64,000 bases of DNA from Scrofimicrobium canadense (GCF_009696615.1 NZ_VULO01000003.1:124001-188000); one strand, 5' to 3'; positions 36,198-45,311 are shown, counted from the first letter of the stretch. The notes: generated from the letters alone by a model not told the origin. Numbers and translations: made by a program.

Positions 36198-36377
36198 CTA
36201 TTGAGTATCGCGTGCTTCTGCCTCATCCTCATCAATCCAATGGAGGGTTCTCCTGCGAATAGACACCATTATCTTCACTCTCAGTTCCCGCGGAGCACAA
36301 GGCTCACTATGATCCATGCAACAGCGCAGTTTATATGCCAAACGCTCTAAATCAGCTGGATCAGACTCAGCTGCCAT
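36198..36377 (-). CDS. truncated RsrA-like anti-sigma factor
   Basis: The ATG at 36377 follows AGGAGG by 6 nt and overlaps the sigma gene by 11 nt. The 59-aa product aligns with only the C-terminal part of RsrA-type zinc anti-sigma factors: the Arg-Cys-Cys pair (18-20), a spacer, then APRELRVKIM (28-37), followed by an acidic tail. The N-terminal half with the HxxxCxxC zinc motif is absent, and no stretch upstream could encode it because the sigma gene occupies it. Only C19, C20, H23 and C27 remain as possible redox or metal ligands. It may be a minimal anti-sigma factor or a relic that is still translated. Confidence 0.7.
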   Translation of the reverse strand: MAAESDPADLERLAYKLRCCMDHSEPCAPRELRVKIMVSIRRRTLHWIDEDEAEARDTQ

Positions 36378-36936
36378 CAGATACCTCCTCATATGTATCT
36401 AACGCATTGCGAAGCATTTTTCTTCCCCGGTGCACACGACTCATGACCGTACCTGCCGGAATGTCCAACATTTGGGCGGTCTCCTTATGGGTGAATCCCT
36501 GCACGTCAACTAGATAAAGAGCCAAGCGATAGTTTTCAGGCAGCTTTTGAAATGCTTCGCGGATCGTCTCGTCAGGTAGCGTTTCAAAGAAATCTTCACC
36601 CGGCATTGGGCGCCCCTCCCGACGGGCGGCTTGCACCATATGCCATTCCTCGACATTCTCTGAGTCAGCCAGCTTTGGCTCGCGTTGCATTTTTCGGTAT
36701 CGGGAAATATAGAGATTCGTCAAAATCCGAAACATCCATGCACGAATATTCGTACCGGGTTGATAACCGTCAAACTTGTCATATGCGGTGAGATAGAGGT
36801 CCTGGACAAGGTCTTCAGCGTCCTCCCGATTACGTGCTAACCGCATAGCACCTGCATACATTTGATCAAGCAATGGCAAGGCTTCGGATGCGAAGAGCTC
36901 TTCGCGTTCGATAGCATCTCTTGCCTTATTCACCAC
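36367..36936 (-). CDS. sigR: SigR/SigH-type ECF sigma factor
   Basis: The family directs the thiol-oxidative stress response. The 189-aa product has region 2 (LLDQMYAGAMRLARNREDAEDLVQDLYLTAYDKF then NIRAWMFRILTNLYISRYRK) and region 4 (LPENYRLALYLVDVQGFTHKETAQMLDIPAGTVMSRVHRGRKMLR), closely resembling SigR of Streptomyces. It starts at a GTG (36936) or the GTG directly after it. The downstream gene is a shortened RsrA-like protein, so redox control may differ from the classical model. I saw no clear GGAAT-N18-GTT autoregulatory promoter in the 52-bp gap to doxX. Confidence 0.9.
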   Translation of the reverse strand: MVNKARDAIEREELFASEALPLLDQMYAGAMRLARNREDAEDLVQDLYLTAYDKFDGYQPGTNIRAWMFRILTNLYISRYRKMQREPKLADSENVEEWHMVQAARREGRPMPGEDFFETLPDETIREAFQKLPENYRLALYLVDVQGFTHKETAQMLDIPAGTVMSRVHRGRKMLRNALDTYEEVSDGS

Positions 36937-36988
36937 GTCTTCACTCTACCGTCTGGAAATATCAGCCGTTTCACGCGATCATTGAGGT

Positions 36989-37480
36989 ATGAGCATTCTT
37001 CGCCACACTGCACATGTACTTTTAGCCACACCGTTTATCGTTGATGGAATCAACGCAATGACGCATCCAGCTCCGCATGCAAAGAAAGCAGCGGAAGCAT
37101 GGTCAGCTGCAGAAGACTGGGGCGCACCCCCAATCTCTATTGAAAAGCTGCGAGCTGCAAGCCGGGTATGCGGAGCCATTTCTACAGGATTAGGCATCGC
37201 ATATATCATCGGACCGTCCAAACGAACCACTGCGACGGCATTAGCGGTTCTCACCGTGCCACTCGCCGCGATCAATGCACCCATTTGGGTCTCAGGAAAT
37301 AGACATGATCGTAAAGTTGCCCGGAGAAAACTGGTCGACTACGGCGTACTCTTCGGTGGTTTACTTCTCGGCACTGTTGACAGACAAGGAAAGCCTTCCT
37401 TGAAGTGGAAGCGCGCTTTCATGAAAGAACACAAGCAGGCTATTGCTGCCGCTCGCTCCACTGTTACGCATGCCAGCTGA
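36989..37480 (+). CDS. DoxX-family membrane protein
   Basis: The 163-aa product has about four membrane segments and the DoxX N-terminus (LRHTAHVLLATPFIVDGINAMTHP). The family is linked to redox homeostasis and is often found near sigR-type genes. It is divergent from the sigma gene (52-bp gap) and overlaps aroA by 11 nt, so it probably heads the doxX-aroA-rsgA unit. GAGGT precedes the start. Confidence 0.8.
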   Translation: MSILRHTAHVLLATPFIVDGINAMTHPAPHAKKAAEAWSAAEDWGAPPISIEKLRAASRVCGAISTGLGIAYIIGPSKRTTATALAVLTVPLAAINAPIWVSGNRHDRKVARRKLVDYGVLFGGLLLGTVDRQGKPSLKWKRAFMKEHKQAIAAARSTVTHAS

Positions 37481-38711
37481 GTGGTGGAACGCCCCAACGT
37501 GTAAAGGGCCCTTGAATGCAACCGTGACTCTTCCGGGGTCAAAGTCTGAGACTGCACGCGCATTGGTGCTGAGGGCACGCGCCGGCGGGAATATACCAAT
37601 ACTGGGCGCACTGAAGTCACGGGACACCGAGTTAGCACGTCGCGCCCTGATCCCCGGTACTTCCTCAGTGGATTGTGGTCTTGCAGGGACCGTCATGAGG
37701 TTTGTCCCAGCTCTTGCTGCATTCAACACTGCCACAACACGCTTTGATGGGGATCCGCACGCCCGCAAGCGTCCAATTGCACCACTACTCGATGCATTGG
37801 AACGCTTGGGGGCAAAGGTACGCTACATGGGCGTCCCGGGCTTTCTCCCCTTTGAGATTACGGGACATGGGGGACCGTACCCCGCTGAGGTTGAGCTCGA
37901 CTCGTCTCAGTCATCACAGTATCTGTCGGCGTTGTTACTGGCTTCGCCTGCCCCACTGAGAATCCATCTGACTGGTCGAGTGCCGTCCGTACCTCATATT
38001 CGCATGACTGCACACATGTTGCAGTCTCAGGGAGTAGACGTCCAACAACTTGATGAGCGCACCTGGTTCACCTCCGGGGCGCTCACACACCCCTCGCCCA
38101 TTCGTATCGATCCTGACCTGTCGAATGCGGGCCCCTTCTTAGCGGCAGCGTTGGTGTGTGGCGGTAACGTGACCGTGGCTAATTGGCCCGAGTCTACCTA
38201 TCAGGCGGGTGACGCCTGGCGGTGGATTCTCCCGATGTTTGGGGCTGAAGTTTCCTTTACCGACGTGGGACTTCGAGTGACTCACTCTGGAGGGCGCTGG
38301 CCTGGGATAGATATCGACCTAGGTGATGTTGGCGAGCTGGCACCCACGGTAGCTGCTTTGGCAGTATTGGGAGAGTCAGAGTCACGCCTTCGCGGAATCG
38401 GGCATCTCCGCGGTCACGAAACTGATCGGTTGGCTGCTCTTGCTACAGAAATCAGCAGATGCGGAGGCACATGCAGGGTTGTCGAGGATGGTTTGGTTAT
38501 TAGCCCAGGCAGGCTGCACCCAGCAGACTTTATTGCCTATGACGACCACCGGATGGCAACTTTCGGCGCAATCTTGGGACTTGCACTTCCTGGTTCTCGG
38601 ATTAACAACATCGAGACGACAGCAAAAACTCTGCCCGATTTCGTAGCCCGGTGGGATGCGATGTTGCGGGGTGGACGAAGCCCAAAAATAGCGGAGTTGT
38701 CTGTTGAGTAG
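37470..38711 (+). CDS. aroA: 3-phosphoshikimate 1-carboxyvinyltransferase (EPSP synthase)
   Basis: It catalyses step six of the shikimate pathway. From the ATG at 37470 (413 aa) the protein begins MPAEWWNAPTCKGPLNATV, typical of the family in actinobacteria; a start 9 codons earlier is possible. PEP/S3P motifs: LPGSKSETARALVL, DCGLAGTVMRFVPALAA, DGDPHARKRPIAPLLDAL, SSQSSQYLSALLLA, DLSNAGPFLAAAL, and GHLRGHETDRLAAL. The catalytic-loop region reads GDVGELAPTVAAL. Overlap with doxX and rsgA suggests co-translation. Confidence 0.95.
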   Translation: MPAEWWNAPTCKGPLNATVTLPGSKSETARALVLRARAGGNIPILGALKSRDTELARRALIPGTSSVDCGLAGTVMRFVPALAAFNTATTRFDGDPHARKRPIAPLLDALERLGAKVRYMGVPGFLPFEITGHGGPYPAEVELDSSQSSQYLSALLLASPAPLRIHLTGRVPSVPHIRMTAHMLQSQGVDVQQLDERTWFTSGALTHPSPIRIDPDLSNAGPFLAAALVCGGNVTVANWPESTYQAGDAWRWILPMFGAEVSFTDVGLRVTHSGGRWPGIDIDLGDVGELAPTVAALAVLGESESRLRGIGHLRGHETDRLAALATEISRCGGTCRVVEDGLVISPGRLHPADFIAYDDHRMATFGAILGLALPGSRINNIETTAKTLPDFVARWDAMLRGGRSPKIAELSVE

Positions 38712-39678
38712 GCGTGACATAGGAACGGATGATCCGCGGGTTCGAGTTCGGCCAGGGCGTTCAACAAAGCCTCGGTCAAAACAGCGTCCAGACTATTCGT
38801 CAGCTCCCGTTGGACGAGTGGTGGCTATCGATCGGGGACGGTACAAAGTATTCGCATCTGGCGTCCTTGTGTCGTGTGTGAAAGCCCGTGAACTTGGCCG
38901 AGGTGGGGTCGTGATGGGGGACCTCGTTCGGCTCAGTGGTGATGTCGCTGGCAAGGAAGGCACGTTGGCTCGGATTGTTGCCATTGAGCCACGCCAGCAT
39001 GTGCTACGTCGTTCCTTGGAGGATGCCGAAGGAAAAGCTGAAAAGATCATTGCTGCCAACACAGATTTGATGGTGATTGTCACCGCAACCGCAGACCCAG
39101 AACCCCGAGTTGGCATGGTTGAGAGGTGTTTAGTGGCCGCACGTGAAGCACGCGTTCCCGCTCTGCTGTGTATGACGAAAACGGACTTGGCTGACCCGCA
39201 GGCATTTATTGATCGTTTCCGAGGCTTCGATCTTGACTGGGTCGCAGCTGCTGGCGAACTGGAGGATCTCCGCGCATATCTTGAGAACAGGTTTTCTGTC
39301 CTTGTCGGACATTCTGGTGTTGGAAAATCCACGTTGATCAACCAGCTGGTTCCTGATGCTGACCGGCAGGTGGGCCATGTCAATGCACAGACCGGGAAAG
39401 GAAGACATACCTCGACTTCATCAGTTGCCTTGGAGCTACCTGGCGGCGGGTGGGTTGTCGACACTCCTGGGGTACGGTCCTTTGGCCTAGGACACGCTAC
39501 CGCAGACCATGTGCTTGAAGTATTTCCTGGGTTGAGCGAAGTTGCCGCGACCTGTCTTCCTCTATGCACACACCTCGAAAGTGAGCCTTCTTGCGCTCTT
39601 TCTACCGTCGCCGACCAAGAGCTGGTCAGTAGAGCGCGGGCGATTCTCGAGGGGTTGAGTAGTTCCACCACCGGCTAG
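38704..39678 (+). CDS. rsgA: ribosome small subunit-dependent GTPase A
   Basis: RsgA is a circularly permuted GTPase that checks late 30S maturation. The 324-aa product has an OB-fold region (about 35-100), G4 TKTD (158-161), G1 GHSGVGKST (202-210), G3 DTPG (253-256) and the C-terminal zinc ligands C284, C288, H290 and C297. The N-terminal 30 residues are basic. It overlaps aroA by 8 nt and is followed by the 68-nt repeat element. Confidence 0.96.
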   Translation: MSRRDIGTDDPRVRVRPGRSTKPRSKQRPDYSSAPVGRVVAIDRGRYKVFASGVLVSCVKARELGRGGVVMGDLVRLSGDVAGKEGTLARIVAIEPRQHVLRRSLEDAEGKAEKIIAANTDLMVIVTATADPEPRVGMVERCLVAAREARVPALLCMTKTDLADPQAFIDRFRGFDLDWVAAAGELEDLRAYLENRFSVLVGHSGVGKSTLINQLVPDADRQVGHVNAQTGKGRHTSTSSVALELPGGGWVVDTPGVRSFGLGHATADHVLEVFPGLSEVAATCLPLCTHLESEPSCALSTVADQELVSRARAILEGLSSSTTG

Positions 39679-39679
39679 C

Positions 39680-39747
39680 GGCAATGTGCATCGGCAAACT
39701 TAATGTGCTCAGGGCACATGCACATTGAGCCTCCCCGTGCACATCGG
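39680..39747 (+). repeat. 68-nt dyad-symmetric intergenic element, copy A
   Basis: This element fills almost the whole gap between the convergent genes rsgA and hisN. Aligned without gaps to the reverse complement of 57676-57743, 53 of 68 positions match, including an identical 18-nt block (39730-39747, CCTCCCCGTGCACATCGG). It holds ATGTGC twice (positions 5 and 24 of the element) and GCACAT twice (41 and 60), placed with exact dyad symmetry about position 35 and 19-bp spacing within each pair. Confidence 0.75.
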
Positions 39748-39755
39748 TGCAGATG

Positions 39756-40541
39756 TTATTCCTTCAGAGCAGCAAGAACCTCTGCGTGCAACAACCCGTT
39801 GGTAGCCACCGCATTACCGCCCCAAGGTCCTGGTGCCCCCTCAAGTGAAGTAAAACGTCCTCCGGCTTCCTCAACCACGGGAACCAGTGCTGCCATGTCG
39901 TAGAGGGCTAGTTCTGGTTCAGCCGCAATGTCCACTGCCCCCTCGGCCACCAGCATGTAACTCCAGAAGTCACCGTAAGCGCGGGTCCGCCAGCACTCAT
40001 CCATGAGTCCCCTCATCGCATTGCGTCTGGGACCCCACCCGCCCAATGACGAATAAGAGAACGAGGCGTCTTTTACTTCGCCGACCCGAGAAACCCTCAG
40101 TTTGGTGCGACTAGCGAGGCTCCCGCCACAGTATGCACCGTGGCCCGACGCTGCCCACCAGCGCCTTCCTAGAGTTGGCGCCGAGACAACGCCCGCAACA
40201 ACTTGCCCATCTTCCACAAGTCCGATGAGTGTTGCCCACACGGGGACGCCTCGAACAAAATTATGGGTGCCGTCAATGGGATCCAATACCCACAGTCGCT
40301 CTGCATCTGTAGTGCCCCCTTGTTCTTCACCCAGAACCTTGTCACCAGGCCAATATTCTTCGATGCGTTCGCGCAAAAGCTCTTCAGCTGCTTTATCAGC
40401 ATCGCTGACTAAGGTCATATCTGGTTTTGTTTCAACGCTGAGATCCGCTGCACGAAAACGTGACAAGGTGAGTTGGTCGGCAGCGTCAGCCATATCTAAG
40501 GCCATGCGGAGGTCACGTTCGAGGCGCGCAGATGTATTCAT
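39756..40541 (-). CDS. hisN: inositol monophosphatase-family protein, probable histidinol-phosphatase
   Basis: In actinomycetes HisN performs the histidinol-phosphate phosphatase step of histidine synthesis. The start at 40541 gives 261 aa (MNTSARLERDLRMALD); in-frame sequence further upstream lies inside the divergent gene. Metal-binding residues: EE in GEEQGG (72-73), DPIDGTHNF (87-95), and the C-terminal GAVDIAAEPELALYDMAAL. It could act on another sugar phosphate, since family members are hard to separate by motif. Confidence 0.85.
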   Translation of the reverse strand: MNTSARLERDLRMALDMADAADQLTLSRFRAADLSVETKPDMTLVSDADKAAEELLRERIEEYWPGDKVLGEEQGGTTDAERLWVLDPIDGTHNFVRGVPVWATLIGLVEDGQVVAGVVSAPTLGRRWWAASGHGAYCGGSLASRTKLRVSRVGEVKDASFSYSSLGGWGPRRNAMRGLMDECWRTRAYGDFWSYMLVAEGAVDIAAEPELALYDMAALVPVVEEAGGRFTSLEGAPGPWGGNAVATNGLLHAEVLAALKE

Positions 40542-40581
40542 AGAATCAGGATACCCAGCTAGGGCCGTGTACCATCGAAGC
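40542..40581. promoter_or_regulatory. paired leaderless promoters between hisN and the amidotransferase gene
   Basis: The 40-bp divergent gap has TATCCT on minus (40548-40553), six nt before the hisN ATG, and TACCAT on plus (40570-40575), six nt before the other ATG. Neither gene has a clear ribosome binding site. The spacing fits -10 elements of leaderless mRNAs, which are common in actinobacteria. No good -35 hexamers are visible. Confidence 0.4.
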
Positions 40582-41328
40582 ATGTCACGGTTCCTCATGC
40601 TCTCGACGCGAGACAATGATGATCTTGCCCTTGGTGAAAGAAGCGCATTACTCAAATACAGCGGGCTAAACCACGATGAATTGACGTGGGTTCGCTTGGA
40701 GCGCGATGCCTTTCCTCGCATCGATTTGAGCGCGTGGGATGGGATTATCTTGTGCGGGTCGCGATTCGATGTGGGCGCTCCTGAATCCTCTAAGTCTCTC
40801 AAGCAACAAGAAATCGAAGGAAATCTTCACCGACTTTTGTCAGAAATTATTGCGCGAGATTTCCCTTTTATGGGTATTTGTTACGGGCTTGGCCTTCTGA
40901 CCGTACAGCTCGGTGGCCGCATGGATACCACCTACTCTGAAGACATCAGCGCTCCGGTTCTCACTCTCACCTCCGAAGGTTTGCGCGAACCGCTACTGTC
41001 CAACATCCCTCCGCGTTTTCAGGCCTACGTGGGGCACCATGAGGCAGTATCAGTTCTGCCGCCCGATATGGTAACGCTAGTTCAGGGTCAGGCAGCCCCT
41101 ACTCAAATGATTCGTATTGGGAAGAATGTTTTTGCAACACAGTTCCATCCCGAGTTAGATCTGGCCGGAATTCAGTTTCGTATCGAGTTCTTTGCTGATG
41201 CGGGCTATTACCCTCCAAGCGAGCGCGCACTTGTGGAAGAACGCGTCCTGGGAGTCGATACATCAGCAGCTCATTCCATCCTCCGCAACTTTGCTACAAG
41301 GTATGGCTCAAGAATCACAGCTGCCTAA
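40582..41328 (+). CDS. class I glutamine amidotransferase
   Basis: The 248-aa product is a stand-alone class I GATase of the GuaA-N type. The nucleophile Cys100 is in GICYG and the catalytic pair H189 and E191 in QFHPELD. An oxyanion-side motif (LCGSRFDVG) is near residue 58-66. It has no synthetase partner nearby, so the acceptor is unknown. Gamma-glutamyl-compound hydrolysis is possible. The end overlaps the convergent downstream gene by 21 nt. Confidence 0.85.
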   Translation: MSRFLMLSTRDNDDLALGERSALLKYSGLNHDELTWVRLERDAFPRIDLSAWDGIILCGSRFDVGAPESSKSLKQQEIEGNLHRLLSEIIARDFPFMGICYGLGLLTVQLGGRMDTTYSEDISAPVLTLTSEGLREPLLSNIPPRFQAYVGHHEAVSVLPPDMVTLVQGQAAPTQMIRIGKNVFATQFHPELDLAGIQFRIEFFADAGYYPPSERALVEERVLGVDTSAAHSILRNFATRYGSRITAA

Positions 41329-41700
41329 CACCGATCGCAGCAGCGGTAATTCGGTGACGTCATACCAGTGAAGCGGTTGTTCAAAAATTTCCTCAACTGC
41401 AGCATCAAGCACTTCTTGATCCTCAATATGGAGCATTCTTCGTGCGATGGCTATCCCTCGCTCACTCTCGACATGGAAAGATTCGACGTCATCCCATGTT
41501 GTTAGAGGACCTTCACCTACAGCAACAACACGAACTGGAAGTACGCCTTCGGCAAAACTAAGTTCCATGGAGGCAAATGCTGCTTCATACAGTGCCTCTT
41601 CTGCAGCATCATCTGAGTTCTCAAGCGGGCACATTCCATCACGACGAGGCGGCCGGACATCGCACAGTTCGCTGGCTTTGAGCGGAAGAAAGATTCTCAC
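41308..41700 (-). CDS. small acidic protein, DUF6912-like
   Basis: The 130-aa product starts MRIFLPLKASELCDV and is rich in Glu and Asp. The N-terminus and the later VVAVGE and DVTELPLL segments resemble the DUF6912 family of actinobacteria, whose function is unknown. No membrane segment or catalytic motif is visible. It is convergent with and overlaps the amidotransferase gene. Confidence 0.6.
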   Translation of the reverse strand: MRIFLPLKASELCDVRPPRRDGMCPLENSDDAAEEALYEAAFASMELSFAEGVLPVRVVAVGEGPLTTWDDVESFHVESERGIAIARRMLHIEDQEVLDAAVEEIFEQPLHWYDVTELPLLRSVLGSCDS

Positions 41701-41754
41701 GACACGATTGTCTCACTTTTGTAGCAATAACAATGTCGCGGAATCACCGTGGAC

Positions 41755-41831
41755 TGTGGATAAAGGCCTGCACAAACCGAGTGGTGTGCACTTTTGTCCC
41801 CTACTATCTGGTTTTCTGCGTGTCATCCACA
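41755..41831. promoter_or_regulatory. two DnaA-box-like sites
   Basis: TGTGGATAA (41755-41763) is the exact complement of the consensus DnaA box TTATCCACA. TCATCCACA (41823-41831) has one mismatch and faces the other way. They lie in the 204-bp gap between the DUF6912-like gene and the DUF6459 gene. No AT-rich unwinding region or dnaA/dnaN gene is present, so this is not the origin. Confidence 0.4.
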
Positions 41832-41904
41832 GTTAAGAAACAGCTTCTTATGAGACTTTCAGCCCATCATGCTAGCCCCATACCCATCGTAGGAAGGACC
41901 GCCG

Positions 41905-42405
41905 TTGACTCGTCGCCGTATCACCAGTCCAGGACCGTGCACTACACGTGAATCCGCTTCCAGAAGACTTATCTCCACAAGACCCGAACGCATCCGCTGG
42001 AATGCTGAGGATGCACGAAAAGGACGAAGCCGACCGTCTGAGAGGGCACCGGCTCCCCAAAGCGTATCCCCAAATGACATATCTTCTTATGACAGACCTG
42101 AGGCATGGGCTGCAAATCTTGCTCGTGCGCTAGTGGAAGTCAGACTGGGGCGTCGCAGCCTTGGCGGACTTCGACGTTGGCTCCAACCACACTTGTGCGC
42201 AGCGCTATTACAACAATCGGAGCTTCCACCACCCAGTTCATGTGCAAGGTCGGCTCGAGTGCGACGCACACGAGTTCAATCTCTCTCCCCAGCGTCAGCA
42301 GAAATCTGCGTCATCGTTGAGGACTACGGTCACGTGTATGCCGTCGCTATGCGCGTCGAAAAGCATAGACATCGATGGCATATCACCGCACTAGAAATGG
42401 GGTGA
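41905..42405 (+). CDS. Rv3231c-like / DUF6459-family protein
   Basis: The TTG at 41905 has AGGAAGGA six nt upstream and gives a 166-aa product. The N-terminal 60 residues are Arg/Ser/Pro-rich and disordered. The conserved part starts at WAANLARALVEVRLGRRSLGGLRRWL and ends with VEDYGHVYAVAMRVEKHRHRWHITALEMG, which matches the family found next to secA in actinobacteria. Function unknown. It is convergent with secA (9 nt between the stops). Confidence 0.8.
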   Translation: MTRRRITSPGPCTTRESASRRLISTRPERIRWNAEDARKGRSRPSERAPAPQSVSPNDISSYDRPEAWAANLARALVEVRLGRRSLGGLRRWLQPHLCAALLQQSELPPPSSCARSARVRRTRVQSLSPASAEICVIVEDYGHVYAVAMRVEKHRHRWHITALEMG

Positions 42406-42414
42406 CTCCCTAGT

Positions 42415-45198
42415 TCAGCGTTTTTTCTTCTTGTTCTTTGCCCGCCGTTGCGCCCGGTTGCCGCTCTTTGCAGGCTCTTCCGGCGTAGTTCCCTCATATT
42501 TGACTCGTTTAGGCTGAGCTTCACGTCCCACTGTGCCCATCACCGACGCGACCTTCGCCATCTGAGCTCCTTGCGAAGGAACATTGACGCGGGCGGTAGT
42601 AGGAGTCTCGCTTGGCTCTTTCTTCGCCTGTGCCTTCTCTTGCTCCGATTCCTGCGCCTGGGTGAGAGCCCTGGAGAACTGGTGGGCATATCCGAAGACA
42701 GCCTGCACCGACTCCTCACGAATACGCGCCATCATCGACTGAAACATTCGGGCACCCTCATCCTTGTACTCCACAAGGGGGTCGCGCTGACCCATAGCTC
42801 GCAGTCCAATGCCTTCTTTGAGATAGTCCATCTCGTAGAGGTGTTCACGCCACAGGCGATCTACCGTAGAGATCACAACTCGGCGTTCAAGATCCCGCAT
42901 GGGTTCGCTGCCAAGCTGCTGGACGGCGATGGGATTATCATTGATCTCTTCTTCGGTCTTCTCATATTCAGACCGCACATCGGAGCGGATTTCAAAAATC
43001 AGATCTTCGCGCGTGGGATGTCCGTCATAGGCATCCAAGACTTCGTCAATCGTGATAGAGACCGGGTAGTACCCTTTGAGTGCAACCCACAGCTCTTCCA
43101 GGTTCCAGTCCGCCGGTGAGTCTGCGGCCGTGTGCTCCGCAACCAAGTCACCTACGAGTTGATCCATGAAGAATGCCAACTGATCTTGCATATCTTCACC
43201 ATCAAGCACTGCCCGGCGTTCCTTGTATACCAACTCGCGTTGACCAGTCATAACATCGTCGTACTTGAGAACATTCTTGCGGATCTCAAAGTTACGAGCC
43301 TCGACCTGACGCTGAGCGGATGCAATCGATTTAGACACGATCTTCGACTCAAGAGGAACATCTGTCGGGTACGCACCCGAAGCCATGATTCTCTGGGCCA
43401 TCGCCGAGTTGAAGAGACGCATGAGGTCATCTTCCATCGACAGATAGAACCGCGACTCACCAGGATCCCCCTGACGGCCTGAACGGCCTCGCAACTGGTT
43501 GTCGATACGCCGTGACTCGTGCCGTTCAGAGCCGAGAACGTAGAGTCCTCCTAGCTCCACAACCTCGTCGTGTTCGGCAGCAACTGCACGTTGCGCATCT
43601 TCCAGGGCCTGAGGCCAGGCTTCTTGATATTCTTCCGGAGTTTCTACCGGGTCAAGTCCTTGCGCCGCCAGATTCGCCTGGGCAATAAACTCAGAGTTCC
43701 CACCCAACATGATGTCGGTTCCACGCCCGGCCATATTGGTCGCAACAGTTACTGCACCTTTACGCCCAGCCATTGCAACGACTTGGGCTTCACGCGCGTG
43801 CTGTTTGGCATTCAATACTTGATGAGGAATACGTTTCTCTTTGAGCAATCGGGAAAGAATTTCTGAAGATTCAACCGAGGCGGTACCGACCAACACCGGT
43901 TGACCTTTCTTATGACGCTCAGCAATGTCATCAACAATCGCGTTGAGTTTTCCTTCAAGAGTGGCATACACCAGGTCTGGCTGGTCAACGCGGATCATCG
44001 GCCTATTCGTTGGAATCGGCACAACACCAATCTTGTAGGTCGAAGCGAACTCAGCTGCTTCAGTCTCGGCCGTACCGGTCATGCCAGCACGTGACCCCTC
44101 CGGGTAAAGCCTGAAGTAGTTCTGCAAAGTAATCGTCGCTAGAGTCTGGTTCTCCGCCTTGATCTCTACGCCCTCTTTGGCCTCAATAGCCTGGTGCATA
44201 CCGTCGTTGTATCGACGCCCCGGTAAAACACGTCCCGTATGCTCGTCGACGATAAGAACCTCTCCCCCATCAACGATGTAATCCTTATCGCGGTGAAAGA
44301 GTTCTTTCGCCTTAATAGCATTGTTGAGAAAACCAATAAGTGGAGTGTTCGCCGCTTCATACAGGTTCTCAACGCCCAGTTGGTCTTCGACTACGTCAAT
44401 GCCTTCTTCGGTGACACCGACAGTCTTCTTTTTCTCGTCCACCTCGTAGTGGACGTCTTTTTCCATGCGCTTGACTATCCGAGCGAACTCTACGTACCAG
44501 CGGTTGAGATCGCCCGCGGCAGGGCCTGAAATAATCAACGGCGTACGCGCCTCGTCAATGAGGATCGAGTCAACCTCGTCAACAATCACATAGTTATGTC
44601 CGCGTTGCACCATATCCTCGGTACGTTGGGCCATATTGTCGCGAAGATAATCGAAACCAAATTCGTTATTTGTACCGTAGGTAATATCGCATTCGTATTG
44701 TTCGCGGCGTTCTTGGGGTGTCTGCCCTGTCAGCACACAGCCGCAGGTCATTCCCAAGAAACGATAAACACGTCCCATCATGTCTGACTGGTATTTAGCC
44801 AGATAGTCATTGACAGTGACAACATGTACACCTTTGCCGGTCAGCGCTCGAAGATAAGTGGGCATCGTCGCAACCAGCGTCTTACCTTCACCGGTTTTCA
44901 TTTCCGCAATGTTGCCGAGGTGGAGTGCGGCGCCCCCCATAATCTGCACATGGAAGGGGCGCAGTTTTAGCACGCGCCATGCAGCTTCGCGGACCGTTGC
45001 ATAAGCCTCAACCTGAATGTCGTCAAGTGTCTCGCCCTGAGCTAAACGCTCTTTGAATTCGTCTGTTTTCGCACGCAGTTCATCATCAGTGAGGGCTTTG
45101 AAGTCCTCTTCCAACGCGTCAACTTGGTCAGCAATACGGTCAAGTTTACGGAGGGTACGGCCCTCACCTGCGCGCAGAATTCTGTCAATGATTGACAC
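42415..45198 (-). CDS. secA: preprotein translocase ATPase SecA
   Basis: SecA drives protein export through SecYEG. The 927-aa product has the DEAD-like motor ([29 protein letters not shown] with Walker A, and [21 protein letters not shown]), the preprotein cross-linking and scaffold domains, and NBD2 ([14 protein letters not shown]). The C-terminal tail is basic ([14 protein letters not shown]) and lacks the zinc-binding CxCxSG segment for SecB, as expected in actinobacteria. GTG start, with GAGGAG upstream. Confidence 0.99.
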   Translation of the reverse strand: MSIIDRILRAGEGRTLRKLDRIADQVDALEEDFKALTDDELRAKTDEFKERLAQGETLDDIQVEAYATVREAAWRVLKLRPFHVQIMGGAALHLGNIAEMKTGEGKTLVATMPTYLRALTGKGVHVVTVNDYLAKYQSDMMGRVYRFLGMTCGCVLTGQTPQERREQYECDITYGTNNEFGFDYLRDNMAQRTEDMVQRGHNYVIVDEVDSILIDEARTPLIISGPAAGDLNRWYVEFARIVKRMEKDVHYEVDEKKKTVGVTEEGIDVVEDQLGVENLYEAANTPLIGFLNNAIKAKELFHRDKDYIVDGGEVLIVDEHTGRVLPGRRYNDGMHQAIEAKEGVEIKAENQTLATITLQNYFRLYPEGSRAGMTGTAETEAAEFASTYKIGVVPIPTNRPMIRVDQPDLVYATLEGKLNAIVDDIAERHKKGQPVLVGTASVESSEILSRLLKEKRIPHQVLNAKQHAREAQVVAMAGRKGAVTVATNMAGRGTDIMLGGNSEFIAQANLAAQGLDPVETPEEYQEAWPQALEDAQRAVAAEHDEVVELGGLYVLGSERHESRRIDNQLRGRSGRQGDPGESRFYLSMEDDLMRLFNSAMAQRIMASGAYPTDVPLESKIVSKSIASAQRQVEARNFEIRKNVLKYDDVMTGQRELVYKERRAVLDGEDMQDQLAFFMDQLVGDLVAEHTAADSPADWNLEELWVALKGYYPVSITIDEVLDAYDGHPTREDLIFEIRSDVRSEYEKTEEEINDNPIAVQQLGSEPMRDLERRVVISTVDRLWREHLYEMDYLKEGIGLRAMGQRDPLVEYKDEGARMFQSMMARIREESVQAVFGYAHQFSRALTQAQESEQEKAQAKKEPSETPTTARVNVPSQGAQMAKVASVMGTVGREAQPKRVKYEGTTPEEPAKSGNRAQRRAKNKKKKR

Positions 45199-45273
45199 TA
45201 GGTCTCCTCAAACACTCTTTTTGTCGTGCACATAGCACTCGCCTCAGTCTACGGAAAAGCTGGCGAACATGCG

Positions 45274-45299
45274 AGGAGCCCCGCAAAAACGGGGCTCCT
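45274..45299. terminator. GC-rich hairpin between hpf and secA
   Basis: AGGAGCCCCG (45274-45283) pairs perfectly with CGGGGCTCCT (45290-45299). On the hpf/secA mRNA the loop is U-rich (TTTTTG), but no U tract follows the stem. It lies 12 nt after the hpf stop and could attenuate read-through into secA or protect the hpf mRNA end. Confidence 0.5.
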
Positions 45300-45311
45300 A
45301 TCACGTTATGT

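Noticed and set aside
38793-39671. 292-codon open frame on the minus strand
   Set aside because: Lies wholly antisense to rsgA, which has all GTPase motifs. The translated product is Ser/Thr/Arg-rich without family features.
40102-40581. N-terminal extension of the amidotransferase
   Set aside because: The extension is antisense to hisN and Arg/Ser-rich; the family start is at 40582.
41755-41831. Chromosomal origin at the DnaA boxes
   Set aside because: Only two boxes, no AT-rich unwinding region, and no dnaA, dnaN or rpmH nearby.
45274-45299. Strong intrinsic terminator after hpf
   Set aside because: The stem is strong but no U tract follows it on either strand, so I list it only as a possible attenuator.
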